64,000 nucleotides of DNA from Campylobacter sp. CCUG 57310 (GCF_013201975.1 NZ_CP053845.1:1116001-1180000), one strand, 5' to 3'. Positions 1-9,503 are shown, counted from the first letter of the stretch. The notes: a model not told the origin generated them from the sequence alone. Numbers and translations: made by a program.

Positions 1-56
1 TATCCTTTAAATTTGATTTTGAATTATAACAATTGTAAATTTAAAGCAAAATTTAA

Positions 57-62
57 TATAAT
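57..62 (+). promoter_or_regulatory. -10 promoter element for pdxJA
   Basis: A perfect TATAAT lies 18 bases before the pdxJ start, followed by an AAGGA ribosome site at 71-75. No clear -35 box is seen, which is usual for Campylobacter sigma-70 promoters. Bases 1-8, read on the minus strand, give AAAGGATA, which looks like the ribosome site of a divergent gene starting just left of the window. Confidence 0.5.
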
Positions 63-80
63 CAAACAAAAAGGATAGAC

Positions 81-854
81 ATGCTACTTGGCGTAAATAT
101 AGATCACATCGCGGTTTTAAGAGAGGCTCGTCGCGTAAACGACCCGGACATCCTTCAAGCTTGCTTTAGCGCCTGCATGGCAGGAGCCGATCAGATAACG
201 ATCCATCTTAGAGAAGATCGCAGACATATAAACGAAACTGACACGCAAAACATCATAACTCACTCCAAAATTCCTGTAAATTTAGAGTGTTCAATGGATA
301 AAAGCATTATCGATCTGGTTATCAAACTAAAGCCTGCAAGAGCTACTCTGGTACCTGAAAAAAGACAAGAACTAACAACCGAAGGCGGGCTAAATTTACA
401 AAGTCCAAATTTACAAGAAGTTATCAAAACTCTAAACAAAAACGATATCGAAGTTTCGCTTTTTATCGATCCTAAACAAGAAGATATCATGCTGGCTCAC
501 GAGCTTGGTGCACAGTGGATCGAGCTACACACGGGAGCTTATGCAAATACCTTTTTAATGCTTAATTCAAATTTATCCCACAGCAAAGACTCTATAAAAG
601 AGCTTCAAAAGAGCAAAAAAGAGCTAAGAGAGATTTTGGAATTTGAGCTTTCAAGGATCAAGCAAAGCGCAAAAGAGGCGAAATATCTTGGGCTAAAGGT
701 CGCAGCAGGTCACGGATTAAACTATCAAAACGTAAAATTTATAGCTGAAATACCTGAAATTTCCGAGCTAAACATCGGGCAAAGCATCATCGCAAGAAGT
801 GTATTTGTAGGTCTTGAAACAGCTATAAAAGAGATGATAGCATGCATAAAATAG
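81..854 (+). CDS. pdxJ: pyridoxine 5'-phosphate synthase PdxJ
   Basis: PdxJ condenses 1-deoxy-D-xylulose 5-phosphate with 3-amino-2-oxopropyl phosphate to make pyridoxine 5'-phosphate, the last step of the DXP-dependent vitamin B6 route in the cytoplasm. The 257-residue protein begins with the family signature LGVNIDHIAVLREAR and carries QITIHLREDRRHI, VNLECS and LKVAAGHGLNYQNV, all typical of this TIM-barrel enzyme. Epsilonproteobacterial members are slightly longer than the ~243-residue E. coli protein because of an insert near residue 170. It overlaps pdxA by 13 bases, so the two are co-translated as a B6 operon. Start chosen: ATG behind AAGGA. Confidence 0.97.
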   Translation: MLLGVNIDHIAVLREARRVNDPDILQACFSACMAGADQITIHLREDRRHINETDTQNIITHSKIPVNLECSMDKSIIDLVIKLKPARATLVPEKRQELTTEGGLNLQSPNLQEVIKTLNKNDIEVSLFIDPKQEDIMLAHELGAQWIELHTGAYANTFLMLNSNLSHSKDSIKELQKSKKELREILEFELSRIKQSAKEAKYLGLKVAAGHGLNYQNVKFIAEIPEISELNIGQSIIARSVFVGLETAIKEMIACIK

Positions 855-1768
855 CCGTTAGCGTTGGCGATATAAACGGAGTGGGCATGGAAATCGCTCT
901 AAAAGCGCATGAAGAAATTTGCAAATTTGCAGAGCCGATTTACTGTATAAATGAAGATTTGCTAACTAGCGCTCTTAAAATTTTAGAAGTAAGCAAGCCT
1001 GCAAATTTTAAAATTTATGAATGCGGAGAAAATTTTAAGATAAAGCCCGGCAAGATAAGTAAAAAAAGCGGAAAATTTTCTTTTGATTCGTTTGATACGG
1101 CTATAAATTTAGCCCTGTCAAAAGATGTGCAAGCCGTCGTAACTATGCCTATCAGCAAGGAGGCATGGAGTAAAGCCGGGATAAAATTCGTAGGACATAC
1201 AGACTATCTTAAGCATCAATTCAAGCAAGACGCTATCATGATGATGGGATGTGAGGAACTTTTTGTGGGGCTTTATACCGATCATATCGCGTTAAAAGAT
1301 GTTTTTAAAGAGATAAAAACAAAAAAGATTTATAAATTTCTTATAAATTTTTATGAAAATACGAAATTTGAGCGTATCGGAGTTTTGGGATTAAATCCGC
1401 ACGCAAGCGATAACGGCGTGCTTGGAGGAAGCGAAGAAAGACGTATCAAAAAGGCTATAAATTTGGCAAATAAAGAACTTAAGAAAGAGATCTTTACAGG
1501 ACCTTTGGTGCCTGACGCGGCCTTTAATCCTCGCTCGCTTAAAAATTTAAACAGACTGGTTGCAATGTATCACGACCAAGGACTTGCTCCGCTTAAGGCG
1601 CTTTATTTTGATAAAAGCATAAATGCAAGTTTAAATCTGCCGATAATTCGCACAAGCGTAGATCACGGAACGGCATTTGATATCTCATACAAGGGCATAG
1701 CCGACAGTTCAAGTTATATCGAAGCTGTTAAATTTGCCGTTAAACTTTGCAAAGAGAGAAATCTATAA
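842..1768 (+). CDS. pdxA: 4-hydroxythreonine-4-phosphate dehydrogenase PdxA
   Basis: PdxA oxidises 4-phosphohydroxy-L-threonine with NAD(P)+. The product decarboxylates to 3-amino-2-oxopropyl phosphate, the direct substrate of the upstream PdxJ. The 308-residue protein shows the N-terminal SVGDINGVGMEIALKA, the metal-site histidine in VGHTDYLKHQ, and the C-terminal MYHDQGLAPLKAL with its HD metal/substrate pair, then DHGTAFDI. The start lies inside the end of pdxJ (13-base overlap), giving translational coupling of two consecutive steps of one pathway. The length is slightly short of the ~330 residues in E. coli but all core motifs are present. Confidence 0.96.
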   Translation: MHKIAVSVGDINGVGMEIALKAHEEICKFAEPIYCINEDLLTSALKILEVSKPANFKIYECGENFKIKPGKISKKSGKFSFDSFDTAINLALSKDVQAVVTMPISKEAWSKAGIKFVGHTDYLKHQFKQDAIMMMGCEELFVGLYTDHIALKDVFKEIKTKKIYKFLINFYENTKFERIGVLGLNPHASDNGVLGGSEERRIKKAINLANKELKKEIFTGPLVPDAAFNPRSLKNLNRLVAMYHDQGLAPLKALYFDKSINASLNLPIIRTSVDHGTAFDISYKGIADSSSYIEAVKFAVKLCKERNL

Positions 1769-1877
1769 AAACAGCAAATTATTTTAATGAATTTCAAATA
1801 CGACTAGCCAAATTTAGCTAGTTTAAAAAATTTGTAGCTATAATAATTTTAAACAAAACTACTCATTGGAGGCATTT

Positions 1878-3419
1878 TTGGCTCGCGACAACCTCTTTGC
1901 ATTTTGTATGTTTATGATAGCCTCTATAGGCTTTTTTATCTGGGGTTATCAGTATATCCCTTCTCACCACTTCTTGTTATTTTTGGTTGCTAGCATATTT
2001 GGTATCTTTATGGCGTTTAATATCGGCGGAAACGACGTAGCCAACTCCTTTGGCACAAGCGTAGGAGCCAAAACCGTAACCATCAAGCAAGCCCTTGTCA
2101 TCGCCGCTATTTTTGAGTTAAGCGGGGCTATATTTGCAGGCGGAGAGGTTACTAAGACTATAAGAGAAGGCATTATCAAATTTCCTGAAGCGGGAATGGA
2201 TCCTATGCTCTTTGTCATCATCATGATGTCAGCGCTTCTAAGTTCAGGACTTTGGCTCTTTATCGCTTCTAAAAAGGGCTTGCCGATCTCTACCACTCAC
2301 TCGATAGTAGGCGGTATCGTGGGTGCTGGACTTATAATGGGTTTTACTACGATGGACGCAAAAAACGCTATAAATATGGTCTCTTGGGCAGGTATCGGCA
2401 AGATCGCCATAAGTTGGGTCATATCGCCTCTGCTTGGAGGAATTCTCTCATACATCATCTACGGTTACATAAAAACCAGAATTTTAACACCTACTAGAAA
2501 ATATAACCTTGAGCTAAAAATGCTAAAAAGAGAGCGCAAAGCCTATAAAGAGCGATATTTGCGCGAGCTTAAAACAAAGCCGGTTGAAGAGCAGATCAAA
2601 ATTCTAAGCAAGATCGCCATAGTTGATGAGGACGAAGAAGGTAGCGAAAAGAGCGAATACAAAACGATGATAAAATCCATGAAAGAGCGTGAAAAGAGCA
2701 TAGACACAAGCCGCGCAATGAGAAAGCATATCCCTATAGTTGCTGGCTTTGGTGCTATCATCATATCGTCCATGATGCTATTTAAGGGTCTTAAGCACCT
2801 GAATTTAGGCATCGGCTTTATAGGTACTGTTTGGATCATCTGTGTTATCGGTATAGTAACATACCTTGCCACGCTTGCGATGATAAACGTCATGAGCAAA
2901 AACGACGCAGAAAAGAGCACAAATCGCATATTTTCATGGTTTCAGATCTTTACGGCTTCATCTTTTGCATTCTCGCACGGCGCAAACGACATAGCAAACG
3001 CCGTAGGACCTTTTGCCGCAATACTTGACGTGCTAAAAACAGGCAACATAAACGCCACGGCTCCGATCCCTAGTATCGCTATGATAACGTTTGGCATTTC
3101 GCTTGTGGTCGGGCTTTGGTTCTTAGGCAAAGAGGTTATCACCACTATCGGCTCAAAACTTGCCGAAATTCTACCCACTACGGGCTTTAGTGCGGAGCTT
3201 GCGGCAAGTACGGTTATCCTGCTAGCTACCAAGCTTGGTATCCCCGTATCATCAACCCACATCTTAATAGGAGCCGTTCTTGGCATAGGCATACTAAACC
3301 GCGATGCAAATTGGGCTATGGTTAAGCCTATCGTGCTTGCTTGGGTTATCACCCTACCGATAGCAGGCGGATCGGCGGCGATAATTTATATGGTGCTTAA
3401 AAGCCTGCTTGGGCTATAA
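1878..3419 (+). CDS. pit: inorganic phosphate transporter, PiT family
   Basis: Probable low-affinity phosphate (metal-phosphate)/proton symporter of the inner membrane. Two inverted PiT signature repeats are visible: FNIGGNDVANSFGTSVGAK near the N-terminus and FAFSHGANDIANAVGPFAA in the second half, each followed by P(I/V)S(T/S)TH motifs. About ten hydrophobic segments flank a charged cytoplasmic loop near residues 200-280, rich in Lys/Glu. The chosen start is TTG at 1878, five bases after a perfect GGAGG (1868-1872). A TTG at 1866 would place the ribosome site inside the gene. A strong terminator follows at 3439, so the gene is probably monocistronic. Confidence 0.93.
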   Translation: MARDNLFAFCMFMIASIGFFIWGYQYIPSHHFLLFLVASIFGIFMAFNIGGNDVANSFGTSVGAKTVTIKQALVIAAIFELSGAIFAGGEVTKTIREGIIKFPEAGMDPMLFVIIMMSALLSSGLWLFIASKKGLPISTTHSIVGGIVGAGLIMGFTTMDAKNAINMVSWAGIGKIAISWVISPLLGGILSYIIYGYIKTRILTPTRKYNLELKMLKRERKAYKERYLRELKTKPVEEQIKILSKIAIVDEDEEGSEKSEYKTMIKSMKEREKSIDTSRAMRKHIPIVAGFGAIIISSMMLFKGLKHLNLGIGFIGTVWIICVIGIVTYLATLAMINVMSKNDAEKSTNRIFSWFQIFTASSFAFSHGANDIANAVGPFAAILDVLKTGNINATAPIPSIAMITFGISLVVGLWFLGKEVITTIGSKLAEILPTTGFSAELAASTVILLATKLGIPVSSTHILIGAVLGIGILNRDANWAMVKPIVLAWVITLPIAGGSAAIIYMVLKSLLGL

Positions 3420-3438
3420 AATTTCATTTTGATACTAC

Positions 3439-3475
3439 AAATTTGAGGCAAAAGAAGCCTCAAATTTTACTTTTT
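3439..3475 (+). terminator. rho-independent terminator after pit
   Basis: An 11-bp perfect stem (3439-3449 with 3457-3467) around a 7-base loop is followed by a T-rich run. It sits 20 bases after the pit stop codon. Confidence 0.8.
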
Positions 3476-3789
3476 GTTTCTTTGCATAATTACCCCTTAA
3501 ATCAAAATTATAAAAAAATATATTTTACATATTGATTTCTGATTTTATTTTTTATAGAATTATAAAATCCATGCAAATAATTTAAGCTCTTTGATACAAT
3601 TGTTATAAAAAATGATTTCGAAGAGCTTAGAAAGATAAGCAAACTAGATATGAAAATTTAAAACAAATTTGACTATTTGATCGTGACTTATAGGCTTTTA
3701 TAATTAAAATTTGAGGGCACAAAATCAATTAACACTCACTTTATACTTCCTGGTTAAGATTTCAGCATAATTTATCACAAGGAGACAAA
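3476..3789. other. AT-rich intergenic leader before the MxKDx/two-component operon
   Basis: About 310 bases with no convincing open frame on either strand. The right end carries a CATAAT-like -10 around 3765-3770 and a strong AAGGAG ribosome site just before the ATG at 3790. The distance from the pit terminator leaves room for an upstream regulatory site or small RNA, but no specific motif is recognised. Confidence 0.4.
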
Positions 3790-4041
3790 ATGAAAAAGTT
3801 AGTTTTAGTTGCGCTTGGCGCTATGTTTATGGTTGGTGGTGCTATGGCGGCAGATATGAAAAAAGATGATATGATGTCTAAAGATATGCCGATGGCAAAA
3901 GAGATGAAAGATGATATGAAAATGCATAAAGACGAGATGAAAGGCGACATGAAAAAAGATATGTCTGATAAAAAAGATGATATGATGATGAAAAAAGATG
4001 AAATGAAAAAAGAGATGAAAAAACCTGAAGGCATAATGTAA
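3790..4041 (+). CDS. small secreted pentapeptide MxKDx-repeat protein
   Basis: The 83-residue protein has an N-terminal signal peptide (MKKLVLVALGAMFMVGGAMAA) with an Ala-x-Ala type cleavage site. The mature part is built almost wholly from Met, Lys and Asp/Glu in repeats close to M-x-K-D-x. This matches the pentapeptide MXKDX repeat family of small exported proteins, whose function is unknown. It is predicted periplasmic, highly charged, without Cys and probably disordered. Its stop codon overlaps the start of the response regulator gene (TAATG), so it leads that operon. The Met-rich composition makes a metal-binding or sensor-ligand role possible, but that is inference only. Confidence 0.8.
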   Translation: MKKLVLVALGAMFMVGGAMAADMKKDDMMSKDMPMAKEMKDDMKMHKDEMKGDMKKDMSDKKDDMMMKKDEMKKEMKKPEGIM

Positions 4042-4703
4042 TGACAAGAATTTTGCTCGTAGAAGATGATGAAATTTTAAGCGAAATGATAACCGAGTAT
4101 CTAAGCGAGAGAGATTATAAAATAACCGCTTGCATAGATGCTAAAACCGCTCTTGATCTAGCCTATGAGCAAAAATTCGACATCTTGATACTTGACGTTA
4201 AAATTCCTAAAGGCGATGGATTTTCGCTTCTATCGTCCTTAAGGAAGGCTGACGTAACTACGCCTGCGATATTTACGACCTCCCTAAATACTATAGAAGA
4301 TCTTGAGGTGGGCTACAAAAGCGGTTGCGATGACTACCTTAAAAAACCCTATGAGCTTAAAGAGTTGCTTTTGCGTATCAAAAATTTACTTAGGCGAAAT
4401 TTCTCTCATACAAACGATGACTTTATCGAGATTGCCGACGGGTTTAGATTTCACATAGATAGCAAAACAGTTCAAAAAGACGGCGAAAACGTAAATATCT
4501 CAAATAAAGAGAGTGAGCTTTTAGCGCTATTTTTACAAAACAAAAACAAGCTTCTTACAAAAGAGGTTATATATGATAAAATTTGGGGCTATGACGAAGA
4601 GCCAAGCGAGCAAAGTTTGCGCGTATATATAAGGACTTTACGCCAAATTTTAGGCAAGGACAGCATCATAAATAAACGAGGTGACGGCTACATCTATGTC
4701 TGA
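4041..4703 (+). CDS. OmpR/PhoB-family response regulator
   Basis: DNA-binding response regulator of 220 residues. The receiver domain (about 1-118) has the acidic pocket in LLVEDDEIL, the phospho-acceptor Asp near residue 52 (LILDVKIPKGDG) and the conserved Lys-Pro near 102 (YLKKPYELKELL). The C-terminal winged-helix domain (about 125-220) has the typical VNISNKESELLALFLQN start and SLRVYIRTLRQILG recognition region. It is coupled by a one-base overlap to the MxKDx gene upstream and by an 8-base overlap to the sensor kinase downstream. The target genes are unknown; the secreted repeat protein is an obvious candidate for autoregulated output. Confidence 0.92.
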   Translation: MTRILLVEDDEILSEMITEYLSERDYKITACIDAKTALDLAYEQKFDILILDVKIPKGDGFSLLSSLRKADVTTPAIFTTSLNTIEDLEVGYKSGCDDYLKKPYELKELLLRIKNLLRRNFSHTNDDFIEIADGFRFHIDSKTVQKDGENVNISNKESELLALFLQNKNKLLTKEVIYDKIWGYDEEPSEQSLRVYIRTLRQILGKDSIINKRGDGYIYV

Positions 4704-5862
4704 AAAAACCAAGATAATATCTAAAATTTTATCCCTCTATCTACTAACTAGTGCCATATTTTTGAGCTACTTTTTTACAAATGATTATAAAGCGGCAAAA
4801 GAGGCGCTTATCTCAAACGAAGTAAAAAATCTCAAAGAGATAAAAATGGGAATTTATATGAAAGCCAGCATGAACGGCATAAATTCCGCCGCTGCACTCA
4901 TGCAAGAAAAGCAAGTAAGCGCATGTATCATCTCAAAAGACGGCAAGATAATCTATCAAGACACCGAATGTTTGCAAGATACCAAAAAAAACGTAGCGTT
5001 TTTAAAAGAGGGTAAAGTGGTTATATATGAAGCGCTTCAAAGCATGGAAAGCAATGGCACCGGAGAGCTCTCAACGGCAAATATATTACTTGAAGGAAGG
5101 GATATAAGAAGCGATTTAAATATCTTAAAGCTTAAAATTTTAGGAAATTTACTTCTGATACTTACAATTATCATGGTTATAGCCTACTACTTGGCAAAGC
5201 TTTCTTTGGAGCCGCTTCACGCCAAGATAAATGCGCTAAATCGCTTCATAAAAGACTCAACACACGAGATAAACACGCCTCTTAGCATAATAATGATGAG
5301 TATAGAAACAACCGATAAAAGCACGCTTAGTAGCAAAAATTTAAAACGCCTTAATAATATCGAACTGGCAGCCAGAAGCCTAAGCAATATCTACGAAGAT
5401 CTTACATACCTATCCTTTAGCAAAAGCGACGCAAGCAAAAAAGAGCAGATAAATTTAAAAAATCTATTTAACGAACGGCTTGAATATTTCGCTCCGTTTT
5501 TTGCCAAACGCTCAATCAGCCCGCAAATAAATTTAAGCGAAGCGAGTATAAACGCAAACCTCTATGAGGTAAGAAGAATGATAGATAACCTCATCAGTAA
5601 CGCTATAAAATATTCAAACATAGGCGGATTTGTAAGCATAAATTTAAGCAAAAACGAATTTGCTATCACAAATAGCGGCGAAGGTATCAGTAAAGAGCAG
5701 CAAAAGAAAATTTACGATCGCTACACACGCTTTAACAACGACCAAGGAGGATTTGGAATAGGACTGAATTTGGTAAAAAGAGTTTGCGAAAGCAATAATT
5801 TAAGCATAATTTGCGAAAGCCAGATCGGTCAAAACACGACTTTTAAAGTAAGCTGGAGCTAA
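4696..5862 (+). CDS. membrane sensor histidine kinase
   Basis: Partner kinase of the preceding regulator. From the ATG at 4696 it has 388 residues: TM helix 1 (~8-28), a periplasmic sensor region of ~115 residues containing two cysteines, TM helix 2 (~150-167), a dimerisation/phosphotransfer helix with His near 190 (STHEINTPLS), and an ATPase domain with N box NLISNAIKYS and G boxes GEGISKEQ and GGFGIGLNLVKRV. A GTG at 4681 is possible, but the ATG gives the usual short overlap with the regulator. The gene ends in a 4-base convergent overlap with the Sel1 lipoprotein gene. The signal sensed is not evident. Confidence 0.9.
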   Translation: MSEKTKIISKILSLYLLTSAIFLSYFFTNDYKAAKEALISNEVKNLKEIKMGIYMKASMNGINSAAALMQEKQVSACIISKDGKIIYQDTECLQDTKKNVAFLKEGKVVIYEALQSMESNGTGELSTANILLEGRDIRSDLNILKLKILGNLLLILTIIMVIAYYLAKLSLEPLHAKINALNRFIKDSTHEINTPLSIIMMSIETTDKSTLSSKNLKRLNNIELAARSLSNIYEDLTYLSFSKSDASKKEQINLKNLFNERLEYFAPFFAKRSISPQINLSEASINANLYEVRRMIDNLISNAIKYSNIGGFVSINLSKNEFAITNSGEGISKEQQKKIYDRYTRFNNDQGGFGIGLNLVKRVCESNNLSIICESQIGQNTTFKVSWS

Positions 5863-6473
5863 AATTTATCCTCAAGCAAGGAGAAATTTTTACACCCTAC
5901 CTCATCGCCAAGTTCGCAACCCATCTTATAATACTTCCTAGCCACATCTCTGCTACCACCCTCAACCCCTAAAGAGAAATGATGCATACCGCCTAAATTC
6001 GTACAACTCTTTGAGTGCTTAAGATCTATGCAGGCTTTTTCATACAGCTTTATGGCTCGCACGAAATTATGCCCCGTCTCGGTGCCTAGTCTATATGAAT
6101 TGCCCGCGTTATAACAGCCGTATTTGCTGTTTAGCTTGCAAGCTTTTAAAAATAGCGCTATAACTTCGCTATCGTTTTCGTGTCCGTCAAATCTCTGATA
6201 AAGCGAACCTAGGTTTGAACAAGCTACTCCAAGCTCGCTTTTACAGGCTATTTTGTAACAAATTTCTGCACTTTTAAGATCGTCTGCAAGCTCAAATTCA
6301 ACGCCCATATCATTGCACTCGCTTGATGTTTTATCCTTGCATATATGCTCTTGCTTGACCTCAGGTTTGCTTGAATTGCTATGTAAATTTTGATTTTTAG
6401 CTTGGTTTAAAGAGGCGCATCCACTAAATAAAACCGTGATAAAAACAAGCTGATAAAAACTCTTAAAGCTCAT
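5859..6473 (-). CDS. Sel1/TPR-repeat lipoprotein (Hcp-like, cysteine-rich)
   Basis: The 204-residue protein has a lipoprotein signal ending in LFSGC, so it is probably lipidated and periplasmic. The rest consists of Sel1-like ~36-residue repeats with regularly spaced cysteine pairs (EICYKIACK, GVACSNLGSLY, KLNSKYGCYNAGNSY), the pattern of Helicobacter cysteine-rich (Hcp) proteins with one disulphide per repeat. About four repeats are seen. Such proteins act as protein-interaction scaffolds; some were described as penicillin-binding, but no function can be assigned here. It lies 9 bases after the efflux transporter gene on the same strand, so it may be read through from that operon. Confidence 0.82.
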   Translation of the reverse strand: MSFKSFYQLVFITVLFSGCASLNQAKNQNLHSNSSKPEVKQEHICKDKTSSECNDMGVEFELADDLKSAEICYKIACKSELGVACSNLGSLYQRFDGHENDSEVIALFLKACKLNSKYGCYNAGNSYRLGTETGHNFVRAIKLYEKACIDLKHSKSCTNLGGMHHFSLGVEGGSRDVARKYYKMGCELGDEVGCKNFSLLEDKF

Positions 6474-6482
6474 TTTGCATCC

Positions 6483-9400
6483 TTAAATTTCATCTCTTTT
6501 ATAAATTTTACCGATAAACTTATCTACCTTATATGTTATGCCAAATAGCGCAGGTACCAAGAAAAGTGTAAGGATAGTCGAGCTAATAAGTCCTGAGATG
6601 ATAGATATAGCCATAGGCGAGTTGCCCTCATAGCCCGCCCCTCTTGAAAGAGCAAGCGGAAGCATGGCAAATATCATCGCAAAGGTTGTCATCAGTATCG
6701 CTCTTAATCTCTTTGAGCCCGCCTTTATGATGGCCTCATTTACATTCATGCCCTCGTTTGCGTATCTGTTTGCAAAGTCCACAACCAAAATAGCGTTTTT
6801 GCCAACCATTCCAAATAGCAAAATCGCTCCGACCATCACAAAAAGACTAAACGAATTTCCGCTTAGATAAAGCCCCACGGCAACTCCGCCAAATGCAAGC
6901 GGCATAGATATCATGATGATAAAAGGCATGATAAGACTCTCATAAAGTGCGGCTAGTATCATGTATATGAGAATTACACTAAGGCTAATGGTGAATATAA
7001 ACGCCTCGTTCGTATCATTCATTAGCTCTATAAAGCCCGTCATGCGGTAATCATATCCTTTAGGCAGTATGCTTGGGATTTGCTCATCAACAACTTTTTG
7101 CACGTTATCAAGCGGGATATTATCCACATTTGCTACGATTAAAATTTGACGCTGTTTGTTAAATCGCATAATCGATGAAAAGGTCTTAGTAAGCTTAAAA
7201 TTTGCGACCGAATTTAGCGCGACAGATTCGCCGCCTGCACTTCTTATACGCAGCTTTTCAAGCGAAGATACATCTTTTCTATGCTCGTCATCAAACCTAA
7301 GCATTATGTCGTATTGGTCATTACCGTCATCAAAAGAGCCGAGGAAATTTTGCCCAAAAGAGCCGTAAACTACCCTTGTGATATCATATTCGCTTATGCC
7401 TAGACGCTTAGCTTTTTCTTTATTTACCGAAATTTCAAGCTGATTTATCCTATCTTCGTTGTCGCTGCTTATATCGACAACTCCGCTAACGCTCTCTAAA
7501 ATTTGCCTAGCCTGAGATAAAATTTCATCAAGTTTTTCTAAACTATCGCCTGTGATAACCAGCTGCACAGGCTCGTTTGCTCCGCCTGCATCGACCATAG
7601 GAAGGGCTGAAATTTTGATATTTAGATCATCGATCTTAAGCTTCTTTCTATACTCTTCCATGATCTGAGGCTGCCTATCTCTTCGCTCTTTTATATCTTT
7701 TAATTTAGCGTAAATTTTAGCCTTAAAAGCATCTTTCGCGTCAGTATATCCAACAAGCATATAGGCATAATCCACACGCGGGTCTTTATTTAGCTCATCA
7801 AGCACGACCGAGGACTTTTCACTCATAGCAACAAGTGAAATTCCGGGCTGGGCTTTAATGAAAATTTCAAATTCGCCATTATCCTCAATAGGCATAAAAT
7901 CCATGCCGACTTTCATGGCAAGACTCATACAAAGCGCAAGCAATGCAAGGCTTAAAACAACAAATAGAGTTTTAAATTTTAAAATAATCGCCAAAAGCCA
8001 CGCATAGCCGTTTTCAAGAGCAACGAAAAAAGGTTCGGTAAGATGAAAAAATTTGCCCTCTTGCGCGTTTAAAAACCTAGCCCCAAGGCTTGGTATAAGC
8101 ATAATGGATACAAAAAACGACACCACTATACCGCCCGCTACGCTCATGGCAAAGGAGTTAAAGTATCTGCCCACAATGCCTTCCATGAACGCAATAGGCA
8201 CAAATACGCAAAGCAAAACGGCACTTATGGAAAGTACGCTAAATGTTATCTCGCCCACTCCCGCAAAACTTGCTTTTAAAGGATTTGTCTCGCCCTCTTG
8301 CATCTTTTTTGAGATATTTTCTATAACAACTATCGCGTCATCGATAAAAATTCCGATCCCAAGCGTAAGTGCTATCAAAGTGAGGCGATTTAGGTCAAAC
8401 CCAAGCATATCGATAATAAAAAACGTCCCGATAATGCTCGTAGGTATGGAAAGTGCAGAGATAACGGTAGAGCTAAAATTCCTAAGAAAGAAAAATACTA
8501 TAAAGATGGTTAAAACAACCCCAAGCACCATATCAAATCCAACCTGCCTGATGTGCTTTGTGATGTTTTCACTGTTATCAAAGGCGATCTTTAGCTCATA
8601 CTCGCTGCCCACGATCTGCCTTAGCTCATCTATCTTAGCTTTTACGTTTTCTATCGTAGCTAGAGCATTTACTCCGCTTATCTTTAAAAGCTCAAGCATG
8701 ACGCCTTGCTTGCCGTTCATCACGGCGATACTATCGGTATCTTGCTTATCAAGCTCTATGCGCGCGACATCTTTTAAAAATATCCCGCTTGCAAGCCTAA
8801 GCTCTTTAAGCTCATCTATGCTGCTTGCGTCAAAATTGCTCTTTAAAAAGAGTTCGGAATTTTCGTTTTCAAGCTTGCCTAAAGGGGCTTTTAAGTTTTG
8901 AGTCTTGATCAAATTTACGACATCGTTTGCATTCAAACCGAATTTATCAAGCTTAAAAGGATCAAGGTAAATTTTCACCTGAGGCTGCAAAAATCCCGTA
9001 TCATCAACCTTACCTATCCCGTCAATGCGCTGCAAAAATGGCTTTACCTTCTCATCTACAAGCTTCATAAGAGCGACTTCATCGCCACTATTTGAGCTTA
9101 TAAATATGTTTAAAATTCTATCGCCCGTTCCTTTGATCTTTTCTATCTCGCTTCTACCGTCAACGCCCGCCTTACTTACCTTATCGCGCACATCATCGGC
9201 AGCCACGTTGATATCTTTTTCAAGGTCAAACTGTATAAGCACCACACTTAGATTGTTGTAGCTGTATGAGTGAATTTTATCTATGCCGTCAATAGTAGAG
9301 ATCTCATCTTCTATCTTTTTAGTGACTTTTGACTCGATTAAATTCATATCTCCACCCGAGTAAGTAGTGATCTTAATGAGCGGAATTTCAATTTCGGGAA

Positions 9401-9503
9401 AGAGATTTACGGGCATTCTTTGTAGCGACATGACGCCAAAAACGACAAGGGACATAAATATCATCAGCGTCGTTATGGGTCTATTTATGGCAAATCTATA
9501 CAT
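6483..9503 (-). CDS. cmeF: RND multidrug efflux inner-membrane transporter (CmeF-type)
   Basis: Proton-driven resistance-nodulation-division pump of 1006 residues, the inner-membrane part of a tripartite efflux complex. It has 12 predicted TM helices, two large periplasmic domains after TM1 and TM7, and the family core LGIGIFIDDAIVVIENI in TM4 with the proton-relay Asp pair, plus the FGGVAVGLYLSG/GMVGKNAILVVDFAN region in the second half. The gene order outer-membrane channel, adaptor, transporter and the lengths match Campylobacter CmeDEF rather than CmeABC, whose adaptor comes first. It starts one base after the adaptor stop. The substrates are likely drugs or bile-type compounds, by family. 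Confidence 0.88.
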   Translation of the reverse strand: MYRFAINRPITTLMIFMSLVVFGVMSLQRMPVNLFPEIEIPLIKITTYSGGDMNLIESKVTKKIEDEISTIDGIDKIHSYSYNNLSVVLIQFDLEKDINVAADDVRDKVSKAGVDGRSEIEKIKGTGDRILNIFISSNSGDEVALMKLVDEKVKPFLQRIDGIGKVDDTGFLQPQVKIYLDPFKLDKFGLNANDVVNLIKTQNLKAPLGKLENENSELFLKSNFDASSIDELKELRLASGIFLKDVARIELDKQDTDSIAVMNGKQGVMLELLKISGVNALATIENVKAKIDELRQIVGSEYELKIAFDNSENITKHIRQVGFDMVLGVVLTIFIVFFFLRNFSSTVISALSIPTSIIGTFFIIDMLGFDLNRLTLIALTLGIGIFIDDAIVVIENISKKMQEGETNPLKASFAGVGEITFSVLSISAVLLCVFVPIAFMEGIVGRYFNSFAMSVAGGIVVSFFVSIMLIPSLGARFLNAQEGKFFHLTEPFFVALENGYAWLLAIILKFKTLFVVLSLALLALCMSLAMKVGMDFMPIEDNGEFEIFIKAQPGISLVAMSEKSSVVLDELNKDPRVDYAYMLVGYTDAKDAFKAKIYAKLKDIKERRDRQPQIMEEYRKKLKIDDLNIKISALPMVDAGGANEPVQLVITGDSLEKLDEILSQARQILESVSGVVDISSDNEDRINQLEISVNKEKAKRLGISEYDITRVVYGSFGQNFLGSFDDGNDQYDIMLRFDDEHRKDVSSLEKLRIRSAGGESVALNSVANFKLTKTFSSIMRFNKQRQILIVANVDNIPLDNVQKVVDEQIPSILPKGYDYRMTGFIELMNDTNEAFIFTISLSVILIYMILAALYESLIMPFIIMISMPLAFGGVAVGLYLSGNSFSLFVMVGAILLFGMVGKNAILVVDFANRYANEGMNVNEAIIKAGSKRLRAILMTTFAMIFAMLPLALSRGAGYEGNSPMAISIISGLISSTILTLFLVPALFGITYKVDKFIGKIYKRDEI

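Noticed and set aside
3805-4047. 80-residue His/Phe-rich and 90-residue Ser/Ile/Phe-rich frames antisense to the MxKDx gene
   Set aside because: The His/Phe and Ser/Phe content is simply the complement of Met/Lys/Asp codons; no ribosome site.
8053-8901. 282-residue open frame on the plus strand
   Set aside because: It lies wholly antisense inside the RND transporter gene, is Ser/Pro-rich as expected for a shadow frame, and has no ribosome site.
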